Position numbers and translations under genes: made by a program | Assembly: GCA_963713275.1 (NCBI GenBank) | Contig: CAVQLG010000006.1 | Location: 177,583-241,582 of the forward strand | Direction of reading: 5' to 3' | Source: CAIWHR01 sp963713275 | GTDB taxonomy: Bacteria; Pseudomonadota; Gammaproteobacteria; Burkholderiales; Casimicrobiaceae | DNA: 64,000 nucleotides | Shown: in pieces, positions 1 to 10,337 of the stretch | Layout of the letters: the number at the start of each line of letters is the position of its first letter | Numbering within the stretch: the first letter of the stretch is position 1 | The notes under the pieces: model-generated | Told to the model about the DNA's origin: nothing | Database searches by the model: none | The model's input: the letters and a program-made list of their open reading frames with translations, nothing else

Positions 1-193
1 ACACCGGCTTGCCCGACGTGACGATCACGCCCTTCACGGACGCGTCTTTCGCGATGGCCTGCGTGGCCGCGTCGAAGTCCTTGAGCGCCACCTGGTTCAG
101 CTTGTTGACCGAGTCGCCGGTCAGGTCGAACTTGAGCTCGACGATACCGTCGCCCAACGCCGTGGCGCTGAAAGCGGGTCCGGAATAAAGCAT
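1..193 (-). CDS. fadB: Fatty acid oxidation complex alpha subunit FadB (N-terminal part only)
   Basis: Only the first 64 codons are in the window; the rest lies beyond position 1. The start MLYSGPAFSATALGDGIVEL, followed by a segment with SVNKLNQ and then VKGVIVTSGKPV, matches the start of FadB-type multifunctional enzymes, whose N-terminal enoyl-CoA hydratase (crotonase) domain begins this way. The family performs the hydratase and 3-hydroxyacyl-CoA dehydrogenase steps of beta-oxidation with the thiolase FadA. The start is supported by a purine-rich GGGAGA-type ribosome site just upstream (about 197-208, read on the minus strand). Identity is inferred from the N-terminus alone. Confidence 0.8.
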   Translation of the reverse strand, partial: MLYSGPAFSATALGDGIVELKFDLTGDSVNKLNQVALKDFDAATQAIAKDASVKGVIVTSGKPV

Positions 194-544
194 GGGCAAA
201 TCTCCCTTCCTCTGGATTCAAGCGGGCAGGCCGGGCAGCTTGCGGCACCGCGCCCGGATTGTTTTAACAGGACTTTCCGAGTTCGCCTGGCGGTGGGATG
301 CAGCCGGCTACGATGGGCGCCGGTGCGGCACGCCGGCGATCCAACCGGCGCATTCTATCCCCATTCAAACCAGCGGTCCACAGAGTGCAGGAGCCTGCCG
401 AGCGGGCGTCGGAGCGCGCCCGCCGGCCCGCCGCCAGCATCGCCCGCATCCGGCGGCGCGGCGGACCCGGGCGAGCGCGCAGGCCCGGCGCCCCGGGGCG
501 CACAATGACGGCCGGCGCCGCCCGCCCGAACCGAGGAGCCTTCC
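194..544. other. Divergent intergenic region between fadB and the phosphodiesterase gene
   Basis: This spacer lies between two divergently transcribed genes and must hold both promoters. I see no convincing coding potential, no clear paired promoter boxes and no recognisable operator. Long open frames across it are high-GC shadows. Confidence 0.5.
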
Positions 545-1495
545 ATGGTCCGCATCGTCCTGCTCGCCGCCACGGCCGCGTTCTGCGCGTTCCGCGCGCT
601 CCCCGTCGCGGCCTTCGACCTCCAGGGACATCGCGGCGCGCGAGGCCTCGCGCCGGAGAACACGCTGCCAGCTTTCCGCAAGGCGCTGGAGCTCGGCGTC
701 GACACGCTCGAATGCGACCTGGCGATCACCCGGGACGGCGTGGTCGTGATTCATCACGACCTGCGCCTGAATCCCGACACGACCCGCGGCCCCGACGGAA
801 AGTGGCTGGACGAGCCCGGACCGGCGATCGCCGAGCTCGCGTTGGCGCAACTGCAACGCTACGACGTCGGCCGGTTGAAGCCGGGCACCGAGTACGCCAA
901 GTCTTTCCCGGACCAGCAGCCGGCCGACGGGACGACGATCCCGCGACTGGCCGATCTCTTCGAACTGGTGCGCGAGAGCGGCAACACGCGGGTGGGCTTC
1001 GACTGCGAGACGAAGGTCTCGCCGCTCGAGCCGGCCGCGACGCTGCCGCCCGAGGCGTTCGCCCAACGCGTGATCGCGCAGATCAGAGCGGCGGGCATGG
1101 AGCGCCGGTTCGTGATCCAGTCGTTCGACTGGCGCACGCTGCAGGTCGTGCAGAACGAGGCCCCCGAAATCCGGACGATGTACCTCACGTCCCCGCGAAC
1201 GCTCGCCCCCGGCGCCGGCGGCAAGCCGTCGCCGTGGCTCGCGGGTTTCGCCCCGGAGCTCCACGGCGGATCGGTGCCACGGGCGGTGAGCGCGGCGGGC
1301 GGGAGGATCTGGGCGCCGAACCAGACCTTTCTCACGCCAGCGCTGCTCGCCGAGGCGCGCGCCCTGGGGCTCACGGTCATCCCTTGGACCGTCAACGACC
1401 CGGCGATGATCGCGAAGCTCCTGGACATGGGCGTCGACGGCATCATCTCCGACCGTCCCGACCTCGTGCAGATCGAGCTGCGCAAGCGCCGCTGA
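545..1495 (+). CDS. Secreted glycerophosphodiester phosphodiesterase
   Basis: A 316-residue protein with an N-terminal signal peptide (hydrophobic residues 4-22, cleavage probably after PVAA). The mature part opens with the family signature: HRG at about residues 29-31, then ENTLPAF, then ECDLAITRDG and the second catalytic motif IHHD. GDPD enzymes hydrolyse deacylated phospholipids such as glycerophosphocholine to glycerol-3-phosphate and an alcohol, using a metal held by His, Glu and Asp. Near the C-terminus VIPWTVND and DGIISDRPDL complete the TIM barrel. The ATG is preceded by GAGGAG at a good distance. The signal peptide places it in the periplasm, closer to GlpQ than to cytoplasmic UgpQ, though its length is short for GlpQ. 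It stands alone. Confidence 0.88.
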   Translation: MVRIVLLAATAAFCAFRALPVAAFDLQGHRGARGLAPENTLPAFRKALELGVDTLECDLAITRDGVVVIHHDLRLNPDTTRGPDGKWLDEPGPAIAELALAQLQRYDVGRLKPGTEYAKSFPDQQPADGTTIPRLADLFELVRESGNTRVGFDCETKVSPLEPAATLPPEAFAQRVIAQIRAAGMERRFVIQSFDWRTLQVVQNEAPEIRTMYLTSPRTLAPGAGGKPSPWLAGFAPELHGGSVPRAVSAAGGRIWAPNQTFLTPALLAEARALGLTVIPWTVNDPAMIAKLLDMGVDGIISDRPDLVQIELRKRR

Positions 1496-1638
1496 CCGCC
1501 GGCAGGGAAGCCCGACCACGGGCGCAACCCCGCGCGGGCGCGACTCGGGGCGACGCGGTGCTGCGCGGGAGTCGGTACAATCCGGGTGTCGGCGGCTTGC
1601 CCCTGCACGCCTTCGCCGGCATCGACGCAGGACGTCAC

Positions 1639-2295
1639 GTGAACCCCGACAGCCGAGACTCCGAGGGCACCGTAGCGCCGGGCAACCTCTTCGTCGTCGC
1701 CGCGCCCTCGGGTGGGGGCAAGACGAGCCTCGTCAACGCGCTGCTCGAGCGCGAGTCGCGGATTCGCCTCTCGGTCTCGTACACGACGCGCAAGCCCCGC
1801 CCCGGCGAGGCCGAAGGCGTCCACTACCGCTTCGTCGACGAGCCGAAGTTCATGGCGCTCATGGCGGCCGGCGAGTTCCTGGAGCACGCGCACGTCCACG
1901 GCAACTGGTACGCGACGTCGTCGACCTGGCTCCGCCAGCAGGTGAACGCCGGGGACGACGTGCTGCTGGAAATCGACTGGCAAGGCGCCGCCCAGGTGCG
2001 CAGGCTGATCCCCGCGTCGGTGCACGTGTTCATCCTGCCACCGTCGCTCGCGGTGCTGCGCGAGCGGCTTGAAAACCGTGGGCAGGACGCGAGCGAAGTC
2101 ATCGCGCGCCGCCTCGAGGCGGCGCGAGAAGAGATGCAGCACTGCGGAGATTTCGATTATGTTATTATTAATCATGACTTTGCGACCGCAGTGGGCGATC
2201 TCGTCGCGGTGGTGCGGGCGAGTCGGCTGCGCCGCGCGCAGCAACAGGCCCGGCACCGTGAGCTGTTCGCATCGTTGTTGCCACCCCGCACCTGA
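1639..2295 (+). CDS. gmk: Guanylate kinase
   Basis: A 218-residue kinase that phosphorylates GMP to GDP with ATP. The P-loop APSGGGKTS sits at about residues 22-30, followed by the GMP-binding region SVSYTTRKPRPGE and the hallmark YRFVDEPKF; EIDWQGAAQVRR marks the core and a C-terminal helix follows. The usual length for the family is about 205. The GTG at 1639 is chosen because the open frame continues far upstream with no homology; the protein would begin VNPDSRDSEG, a short non-conserved leader. It is directly followed by rpoZ and spoT, the standard proteobacterial order, which links GTP supply, RNA polymerase and (p)ppGpp metabolism. Confidence 0.93.
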   Translation: MNPDSRDSEGTVAPGNLFVVAAPSGGGKTSLVNALLERESRIRLSVSYTTRKPRPGEAEGVHYRFVDEPKFMALMAAGEFLEHAHVHGNWYATSSTWLRQQVNAGDDVLLEIDWQGAAQVRRLIPASVHVFILPPSLAVLRERLENRGQDASEVIARRLEAAREEMQHCGDFDYVIINHDFATAVGDLVAVVRASRLRRAQQQARHRELFASLLPPRT

Positions 2296-2319
2296 ACGCA
2301 GACCCGAAGGAACCCGGCC

Positions 2320-2526
2320 ATGGCCCGCATCACCATCGAAGACTGTCTCAACCGGATTCCCAACCGGTTCGAACTCACCCTCGCCGCGACCAACCGCGCG
2401 CGGCAGATCAGCGCCGGCTCGACGCCGCTGGTCGAAGTCGACCGCGACAAGCCGACGGTGATCGCGCTGCGCGAGATCGCCGCCGGCAAGATCGGTATCG
2501 AGATGCTGCTGCGCACGCAGAGCTGA
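2320..2526 (+). CDS. rpoZ: RNA polymerase omega subunit
   Basis: A 68-residue protein beginning MARITIEDCLNRIPNRFELT, with the conserved RARQI segment and the VIALREIAAGKIG helix. Omega wraps the C-terminal part of beta-prime, helps core assembly and forms part of a ppGpp binding site on RNA polymerase. It starts 24 bases after gmk, with an AAGGAA ribosome site in between, and lies 28 bases before spoT, so the three genes are probably cotranscribed. The length is slightly short compared with enteric RpoZ (about 91) but usual for betaproteobacteria. Confidence 0.95.
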   Translation: MARITIEDCLNRIPNRFELTLAATNRARQISAGSTPLVEVDRDKPTVIALREIAAGKIGIEMLLRTQS

Positions 2527-2554
2527 TCCCCCGGGCCAGTGCGAGCAGCGGGGC

Positions 2555-4690
2555 ATGTCGGACATCAGCGAGTTCACCCGACACCTCGGCAATTACCTGC
2601 CGCAGCCTGACGTCGCGCTCGTCGAGCGCGCGTTCCACTTCTCCGACTCCGCGCACCGCGGCCAGTTCCGCAAGTCCGGAGAGCCCTACATCACGCACCC
2701 GCTGGCCGTCGCCAGCATCCTGTCGCAGTGGCGACTGGACGCGCACGGGCTCGCCGCGGCGCTGCTGCACGACGTGATGGAGGACACGGCGGTCACCAAG
2801 ATCGAGCTCGAATCGACGTTCGGCAAGCCGGTGGCCGACATGGTCGACGGCGTTTCCAAGCTCGACCAGATCGAGTTCAACTCGCGCGAGGAGGCGCAGG
2901 CCGAGAGCTTCCGCAAGATGCTGCTCGCGATGGCGCAGGATGTGCGCGTCATCCTGATCAAGCTCGCCGATCGCCTGCACAACATGCGCACGCTCGACGC
3001 GATGGCCCCGGCGCACCGCCGGCGCATTGCGCGCGAGACGATCGACATCTACGCGCCGATCGCCAACCGGCTGGGCTTGAACGCGCTCTACGTCGAGTTG
3101 CATGACCTCGCCTTCAAGAACCTCTATCCGCTGCGCTTCAAGGTGCTCGCGAACGCGATCAAGGCTGCCCGCGGCAACCGGCGCGAGGTGATGAACCGGC
3201 TGCTCGACGTGATCCGCGAGGGCTTCGCCAAGAGCGGCATCGCCGCCGCCGTCACCGGGCGCGAGAAGTCCATCTATTCCGTCTACAAGAAGATGAAGGA
3301 GAAGCGGTACTCCTTCTCGCAGGTGTTCGACATCTTCGGCGTGCGCGTGCTGGTCCCGGACGACACCAGCTGCTACGCGGCGCTGGGCGTCCTGCACAGC
3401 CTGTACAAGCCGATTCCCGGCAAGTTCAAGGACTACGTCGCGATCCCCAAGGCGAACGGGTACCAGTCGCTGCACACGACGCTGTTCGGGCCGTTCGGCA
3501 CGCCGCTCGAGGCGCAGATCCGCACCCACGACATGAACCGCATCGCCGAGGCGGGTGTCGCCGCGCACTGGCTGTACAAGTCGAGCGGCGAGCTCGACCT
3601 CGCGCAGGCGCAACGGGATACGCACCGGTGGCTGCAGAGCCTGCTCGAGATCCAGTCCGAGTCGCGCGATTCGAAGGAGTTCCTGGAGAACGTCAAGGGC
3701 GACCTCTTCCCCGACGAAGTCTACGTGTTCACGCCGAAGGGCAAGATCATGGCGCTGCCGCAGGGGGCCACCGCCGTCGACTTCGCTTACGCGGTGCATA
3801 CCGACATCGGCCACCACTGCGTCGCCGCGCGCATCAACTACGAGCTCATGCCACTGCGCACCGAACTCAAGAACGGCGACCACGTCGAGATCCTGACCAC
3901 GCCGAACGCGCGCCCCAATCCTTCTTGGCTGTCATTCGTGGGCACGGGCAAGGCGCGCTCGCGGATCCGGCATTTCCTCAAGGGCCTGCAGTTGAAGGAG
4001 TCCGCGGCGCTCGGGGAGCGCCTGCTCACGCAGGCGCTGGCGACGCTGAAGGTCGCGCCCGAGACGATCAGCTGGGAGCGCTGGGAAGGCCTGCAGCGCC
4101 AATACGGCGCCAAGAGCCAGCTCGAGATCCTGGCCGACATCGGGCTCGGCAAGCGGCTCTCGTTCGTCGTCGCCCAGGCGCTGACCCGTACCGCGGCCCG
4201 CGGCGGCGACGCGGGCACGCCCCTCGCCGCCGCCCAGGGTTGCGGCGCCCTGACCTTGCACGGCGTCGAGGGGGTCGCGATCCAGTACGCGAAGTGCTGC
4301 CGCCCGATCCCCGGCGACAAGGTCATCGGCCAGTTCCGCAAGGGCCAGGGGCTCCTGGTCCACGTCCGCGACTGCGCGATGCTCAAGAAGCAGCGCGCCG
4401 ATCCGGAGCAGTTGGTCGACGTCGAGTGGGCGCACGACGTGCAGGGCGTGTACGACGCCGGCATCCGTGTGCTGATCGAGGACCGGCGGGGGCTGCTCGC
4501 CGAGCTCGCGTTGGCGATCGCCGACGCCGACGCCAACATCGACAACGTGTCGCTGGAGCGCCCCGAAGGGGGCGAGGTCAGCGCGATCTTCTTCTCCGTG
4601 CAGGTGAAGGATCGTCGCCACCTTGCGCATGTGCTGCGCGCGGTCAAGCGCGTCGCCACCGTGCGCAAGGTGCAGCGCGCGCGGACCTGA
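2555..4690 (+). CDS. spoT: Bifunctional (p)ppGpp synthetase/hydrolase
   Basis: A 711-residue RelA/SpoT homologue. The hydrolase HD domain is intact: HDVMEDT at about residues 71-77 and further down LADRLHNMRTL. The synthetase domain follows with GREKSIYSVYKKM and FDIFGVRVLVPD, then a TGS domain (DEVYVFTPKGKIMALPQGAT, about residues 386-450) and a C-terminal ACT domain (IRVLIEDRRGLLAELA). Keeping the HD motif argues for SpoT rather than a hydrolase-dead RelA. It makes and degrades the stringent-response alarmone. Cotranscription with gmk and rpoZ is likely. The stop at 4690 is followed by decayed DNA rather than the next conserved gene. Confidence 0.94.
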   Translation: MSDISEFTRHLGNYLPQPDVALVERAFHFSDSAHRGQFRKSGEPYITHPLAVASILSQWRLDAHGLAAALLHDVMEDTAVTKIELESTFGKPVADMVDGVSKLDQIEFNSREEAQAESFRKMLLAMAQDVRVILIKLADRLHNMRTLDAMAPAHRRRIARETIDIYAPIANRLGLNALYVELHDLAFKNLYPLRFKVLANAIKAARGNRREVMNRLLDVIREGFAKSGIAAAVTGREKSIYSVYKKMKEKRYSFSQVFDIFGVRVLVPDDTSCYAALGVLHSLYKPIPGKFKDYVAIPKANGYQSLHTTLFGPFGTPLEAQIRTHDMNRIAEAGVAAHWLYKSSGELDLAQAQRDTHRWLQSLLEIQSESRDSKEFLENVKGDLFPDEVYVFTPKGKIMALPQGATAVDFAYAVHTDIGHHCVAARINYELMPLRTELKNGDHVEILTTPNARPNPSWLSFVGTGKARSRIRHFLKGLQLKESAALGERLLTQALATLKVAPETISWERWEGLQRQYGAKSQLEILADIGLGKRLSFVVAQALTRTAARGGDAGTPLAAAQGCGALTLHGVEGVAIQYAKCCRPIPGDKVIGQFRKGQGLLVHVRDCAMLKKQRADPEQLVDVEWAHDVQGVYDAGIRVLIEDRRGLLAELALAIADADANIDNVSLERPEGGEVSAIFFSVQVKDRRHLAHVLRAVKRVATVRKVQRART

Positions 4691-4877
4691 GGTGGCGGCC
4701 CGGGCCCGTCCGGTCTGCGCGTCTCGCCCGCCGGCCGGCGCGGCGGCGGCCGCGTCGACGCCGATCGCGTCGGCGCGCGCCGAACTCGAGGAGCGCCTCG
4801 GCAGCGGCCCGCTCGGCGCCACGGAGGTCCTCGCGTGCACCTGCTGCCCGGCGCCTTCGCCGCCGCCGAGAGCGACG

Positions 4878-4935
4878 TTCTTCCGCGTCCTCGAGCGGCT
4901 GATGGTGTTCCTGCTCTCCGGCATGGTGCTGATAG
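4878..4935 (+). pseudogene. Fragment of a TRAP transporter small permease (DctQ-like) N-terminus
   Basis: In one frame the short stretch reads FFRVLERLMVFLLSGMVLIA, which resembles the start of the first membrane segment of DctQ-type TRAP small permeases. It then breaks off at about 4932 and runs into enolase-superfamily sequence in another frame. The fragment is short, so the assignment rests on pattern only. The neighbouring dehydratase remnant supports it, because TRAP systems and sugar-acid dehydratases often share operons. The preceding 4691-4877 holds nothing I recognise. Confidence 0.4.
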
Positions 4936-5448
4936 CTCGCCGAACGACTGGCCGAGTTCGACCCCTACTGGCGCGAGGACCCGTTCCGCCTCGACAACAT
5001 CGGCGACCTCGCCGCCTACGCGCCGCACCGCAGGGCGTGGATCTGTGCGTCGGAAACGCTCGCCACGACGCACTCGTTCCGCGAGTATCTCGCGACCGGC
5101 GTGGCGGGCGTCGCGATGCCCGACCTCTCGTGGTGCGGCGGGCTCACCGAAGCGCGCAAGATCGCGGCACTGGTTGAGCCGTGGCACGTCCCGGTGGCGC
5201 CGCACGACTGCACGGGGCCGGTCGTCTGCGCCGCGTCCTGCCACCTGTCGCTGCACGCGAGGAACGCGCTGATTCAGGAGTCGCTGCGCGCGTTTTACAC
5301 GGGCTGGTACAACGAGCTCGTCAACGGGCTGCCGGTCGTCGCGCGCGGCGAGGTGTCGATCGGCGAGGCGCCGGGGCTGGGCGGCGAACTCCTGCCCGGC
5401 ATCGAGCGGCGGGCCGACGCGCTCCTCCGCGTGAGCCGCGGCGCCTGA
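4936..5448 (+). pseudogene. C-terminal remnant of an enolase-superfamily (mandelate racemase/galactonate dehydratase-like) enzyme
   Basis: After a stop codon at 4933-4935 the frame stays open and reads LAERLAEFDPYWREDPFRLD, then ASETLATTHSFREYL, then DLSWCGGLTEARKIAALVEP, VAPHDCTGPVV and QESLRAFYTGWYNELV. This is the C-terminal barrel of sugar-acid dehydratases of the mandelate racemase family. In intact members the motif after the PYW..EDP segment is a metal-binding E and the later H of APHD is catalytic; both motifs are recognisable here. The N-terminal capping domain and the first barrel strands are missing and there is no start codon near the join, so it is a remnant created by a deletion that fused it to the DctQ fragment. 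Confidence 0.7.
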
Positions 5449-5459
5449 CCCGCCAGCGC

Positions 5460-5777
5460 TCAGCCGGGGGCGTTGGCAAGCAGCGGCTGGAGCTCGCCGG
5501 CAGCGTACATCTCGCGCATGATGTCGCAGCCGCCGACGAACTGGCCGTCGACGTAGAGCTGCGGGATCGTCGGCCAGTTGGCGTAGTCCTTGATGCCCTG
5601 GCGCAGCTCGGCGTCCTCGAGGATGTTGACGGCGAGGTAGTCGGTGACGCCGCAGCGCTTCAGGATCTCCGCCGCGGTGGCGGAAAAACCGCACTGCGGG
5701 ACCTGCGGCGTGCCTTTCATGTAGAGCACGACGCGATGCTGCGTGATCTGGTCGCGAATCCGTTCCTGGACATCCAT
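5460..5777 (-). CDS. grxD: Monothiol glutaredoxin, Grx4 family
   Basis: A 105-residue protein with the CGFS active site (about residues 29-32), the cis-proline motif WPTIPQLY and GGCDIMREM near the C-terminus, all diagnostic of class II monothiol glutaredoxins. These bind a [2Fe-2S] cluster with glutathione, usually with a BolA partner, and deliver clusters to target proteins; they are poor disulfide reductases. Length is as expected. It converges with the dehydratase remnant, leaving only 11 bases between the two ends. No bolA gene is nearby. Confidence 0.94.
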   Translation of the reverse strand: MDVQERIRDQITQHRVVLYMKGTPQVPQCGFSATAAEILKRCGVTDYLAVNILEDAELRQGIKDYANWPTIPQLYVDGQFVGGCDIMREMYAAGELQPLLANAPG

Positions 5778-5857
5778 CGTTGAGGCTCCTCGTGCGGCGG
5801 GCGAAGCGGGATTCTACCCGATCGCCGCTGCGGCCCCGCGCCCTGCGCTCCGGTTGT

Positions 5858-6284
5858 TCAGGCCCCGGCGAGGCGCCGCGTGCCGGCCACGACGACGTAG
5901 TCGGGCCTGCCGGTGCGCCCCCAGCTGACGACGTTGCGCGCCGCCTTGGTCCGCAGTTCGCGCTCCGCCGCCACCGAGTAGAACGCGAGTGGGGAATGGG
6001 TGGGCGAGCTCGAATCGCGGTACCGGCTCGACCGGCGCGTCAGCGCGAGGCCGCCCAGCGCCCGCTCTCCAGCGCCGCGTACGCCGCGTCGACGTCGAGC
6101 ACGGCGCCGCGCGCGGTGAACGGCACGTACTGGAGGAGCAGCGCGTCGCAGCCGCGCGCCGCGGCGTGAGTTCGTCCTCGGTCCGGGCCTGCCCGGCCGT
6201 GAAGGCGATGCCGACCGCGTCGAAGACCGCCTGCTCGATCGAGTGGTCGAGAAAGTCGTGGTCGGTGATGAGGACCTTCGTCAT
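5858..6284 (-). pseudogene. Decayed D-isomer-specific 2-hydroxyacid dehydrogenase
   Basis: The start reads MTKVLITDHDFLDHSIEQAV, a typical N-terminus of phosphoglycerate dehydrogenase-like enzymes, and a shifted frame continues with CDALLLQYVPFTARGAVLD. The NAD-binding domain is then missing: the sequence jumps to AYAALESG near the C-terminus, shifts frame again, and ends AFYSVAAERELRTKAARNVV, a usual family C-terminus, with a stop at 5858-5860. At least two frameshifts and a large internal deletion make it non-functional. A second fragment of a similar gene lies at 8640-8802, so the locus once held related copies or a duplicated block. Confidence 0.7.
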
Positions 6285-6486
6285 GGCAGGTCGGCGCGCG
6301 ATCCCGCGCCGTCGTGGCGGGAGCCCTCGAAGCTATCCGCCCGCGCCGCCCGCGGTCAAGCTCGAGCGTCGTTCCAGGTCAAAGAGCTCCCGTTCGCGAT
6401 CCGGACACGCCAGAGACTGCGGCACGACAACACCCCCGCGGTGCAGCGGGTGCCCCGCCCCGAATCCGGCCCTGCGCGGCACGCGT

Positions 6487-8288
6487 CTACGGACCGCTGT
6501 AGGTGTAATTGCAGCTGGTGTCGAACGTCAGCACCCCGGTCTGCGTGCCCTTGGTGAAGCTGATCGCGCCGCCTTTGGGGCTGTTCGCGCAGACTTCGGT
6601 GTCGATGGCCAGGTCCGTCACCACTGATCGTGTAGGGCCCACACTGCTCGGTCCCGTCGTATTCACCAGCACGCTGCCGTCCGGCCGTGCAGTGACCGAC
6701 GCGTTGAGCGTGATTCCCACCCCGTGCGGCGTCGTCGTGATGTTGGTGGACACCAGCGTCGCGCCGGTGGTGTCGAGGGCGATCGTCGCGCTGCCGCTCG
6801 CGCCGATGCCGTTCGGCAGTTGCAGCCCGGTGAGCGTCACCGTGACGGTGCCGGTGATCCTGGGAATCGACAATGCCGCATCTTGCACCGACTTCGCGAG
6901 ACCGCCGCTGATCACCAGGTTCAAGGTTGCAGCCACGGTGCCGTTGGCGACCTGCACGCCATTGACGCTGAGGCGGTTGAACGTGACCTCCACCGAGCCC
7001 GCGACGCCGTTGTCGGAAACCACGAGATTGCCCACCTTGACGACGAGGCCGCCCCCGACGCGCGTGGACGTGCCGGGCACCGTGCAGCCGCTGCCGAAGT
7101 CGGACGTGATCGTGAGGTCGGGCGGAAAGGCATCGAGCCCCTGGAGCGGAGGGTTGCTGGTGGTCGCGGGACACGCCGACGGCGTCTCCAGCGATGCCAA
7201 TGCCGCGCCGAGGACCAGCAGCAGTTCGTCGCTATCGATGGCGTTGCCCGAGAGCAGACCGAGGACAGTGTTCGCATAGCCGGTCACTTCGGCCTGGAAC
7301 GCGGAGGTCGGCGGCGGCGGGCTGGAGCCTCCGGGGGGCACACAGGCGAAGACGCCGTCGTCCCCGTTGCCTTCGGGTAGCCAACCGGCCGCGATCATCG
7401 ACGCCCGGACCGCCTGGGAGGTCGTGTAGCGGTGGTTGGGCGCGCCGGACATCCCGTTGTTGTAGAGGCGGTAGAGCGGCACCGTGCCCGCCGCACAACT
7501 GCCCGCCGGCGAGGTCATCATGTAGAACGCCGTCGAGGATTCCAGCACCCAACGGCTGCGCGCGGAAAGGCTCGGACACTCGGCTGGATTGTTGCTGTAG
7601 AAATGCGAACTCCTGGGCGCGAACTCGTTGTTGAAGAAGCGACAGACATTGGTAATGCCGGAGCCGGCCGCGTCCCACACCTTGAAGGTGTTCCCGGTGG
7701 GGACCAGGGCGGCAGGTTGCCGGCCGTGAGCGACGCGGCCTCTTCGGGGTAGGCGGTGATGAAGTAGTGATTGAACACCGGGTGGTAGAACTCGGTGACG
7801 GTCACCGCGTTCGGAGTGGCAGGCGAAGGCACCGCCGACGCACCGGTCAGCGTCAACGTGTAGGCGCCGGTCCAGTCGGGATCGGCCGTCTGCGCCCATA
7901 GGTAGTACGTGCCCGACGCCGGCAGGGTGAAGTAGCCCGAGCCGGCCGGAATTCTCGCATCCGAGCCGCCACCGCCGTTGTCATCGGCGGCCAACGGCGT
8001 CGCGTTCACGTCGTTGACGTTGTAGATCTCAACGTACATGTTCAGCCTCGGCGACGTGAGCAGTGCGCTGACCTGTTGACCCGCCGTGCCGGTAAACGAG
8101 TAGACGTCGGTGTAGTACTGGTGCTGAGGCGTCTGCGGGTAGGCCCAGGAGCAATCCGTTGTCGTGAGCTCGCCGGCGACCGGTTGACCGAGCGTGATCG
8201 GCGTAATGCATCTCGCACTCCACCCGGTCGCGATCGCTGCCGGCAGCACGCCAAACCACATTGTGAGCAACAACACGAGGCGCTTCAT
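6487..8288 (-). pseudogene. Secreted protein with pre-peptidase-like and DUF5648-like domains, one frameshift
   Basis: The gene starts at 8288 with a signal peptide (MKRLVLLLTMWFGVLPAAIA). A beta-sandwich resembling bacterial pre-peptidase C-terminal domains follows (VYSFTGTAGQQVSALL, SGTYYLWAQT), then a DUF5648-type repeat (EFYHPVFNHYFITAYPEEAA, then HFYSNNPAECPSL, VPLYRLYNNG, NHRYTTS, MIAAGWLPEG). The frame changes by one base near 7705-7715; before it the protein reads AGNLPP, after it ALVPTGNTFKVWD. The rest is a proline linker and a serine/threonine/valine-rich region ending CNYTYSGP. Joined, the product would be about 600 residues and exported. Function unknown; the repeat type is common in exported proteins. 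The frame break may be a real mutation or a base-call error, since the flanks look well preserved. Confidence 0.65.
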
Positions 8289-8639
8289 TTCTGGTCCCTT
8301 CGGAGATTCCCGGACATCCCCCTCCCCTTATGCGCCGGGCCGCCATCCGAATTCAGCCTGCCACGTTTCGGGCCACGCGTTGTTGACTTATGTCACTGGT
8401 CACGCTCGCGCAAGCCCGATGAGCGCGGCAAGCGTTCTCTGGCGCATGCCGTGGCGCATGCCGCATGGCAGACTTCGCCCGCGGGTCGCGAGATCACGCA
8501 GTCCGCGTCAGTCCGCATGCAGCCGGGACCGCCCAGGACATCCTTGAGCGAGCGATCGGCGAAAGGCCGCGGCAAGACGCGATCTGTCACCTCACTGCAA
8601 GGTCGCGCCATCAAGGCGGCCGCATGGGCCTCGTGTTGG
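8289..8639. other. Spacer without recognisable genes
   Basis: Upstream region of the secreted-protein gene. Frames here give no family resemblance. I see no clear promoter or terminator, only GC-rich sequence with short repeated GCGCATGCCG-type strings around 8440-8465. Confidence 0.4.
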
Positions 8640-8802
8640 GCCCGGGTTCGTAGCCGCGGGCTTTTGCCACCGAACATCGAGTGCGGCGCGAGGATCACCC
8701 GCGGGTGACGGACGAGCTTCGAATCCGCGGGCACCGGCTCGACCGGCAGCACATCCAGCGCGAGGCCGCCCAGCGCCCCGCTCTCCAGCGCCGCGTGCGC
8801 CG
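8640..8802 (-). pseudogene. Second 2-hydroxyacid dehydrogenase fragment
   Basis: On the minus strand the frame reads AHAALESGALGGLALDVLPV, then EPVPADSKLVRHPRVILAPH. That is the substrate-domain end of D-2-hydroxyacid dehydrogenases, including the catalytic His region (APH). It lacks a start and the rest of the enzyme. The nucleotide sequence around 8730-8800 is closely similar to 6015-6095 in the first dehydrogenase remnant, with small indels. Confidence 0.65.
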
Positions 8803-8971
8803 CGACGCGTTGAGCGTGATTCCCACCCCGTGCGGCGTCGTCGTGATGTTGGTGGATGTAGAACAGGATTCCAGCACCCAACGGCTGCGCGCGGAAGGGC
8901 TCGGACACTCGGCTGGATTGTTGCTGTAGAAATGCGAGCTCCTGGGCGCGAACTCGTTGTTGAAGAAGCGA
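8803..8971 (-). repeat. Mosaic, internally deleted copy of two segments of the DUF5648 gene
   Basis: Bases 8803-8856 match 6697-6750 almost exactly, and 8857-8971 match 7521-7642 apart from a deletion of about 7 bases and two substitutions. The two source segments are 770 bases apart in the gene at 6487-8288 but adjacent here, joined so that the reading frame stays open (WVLESC then TNITTTPHGVGI). The right end stops seven bases before the aceA terminator. It is a deletion-bearing duplicate, not a gene. Confidence 0.85.
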
Positions 8972-8977
8972 ACATTG

Positions 8978-9011
8978 AAAAACCCCCGCCGCCTCGGCGA
9001 GGCGACGGGGG
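8978..9011 (-). terminator. Rho-independent terminator of aceA
   Basis: Read on the minus strand, a CCCCCGTCGCCTCG arm pairs with CGAGGCGGCGGGGG, followed at once by TTTTT. It lies 25 bases after the aceA stop codon, the expected place. Confidence 0.85.
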
Positions 9012-9035
9012 CAGCTGGAGCGAAGGCGATGCCGC

Positions 9036-10337
<1,302 letters not shown>

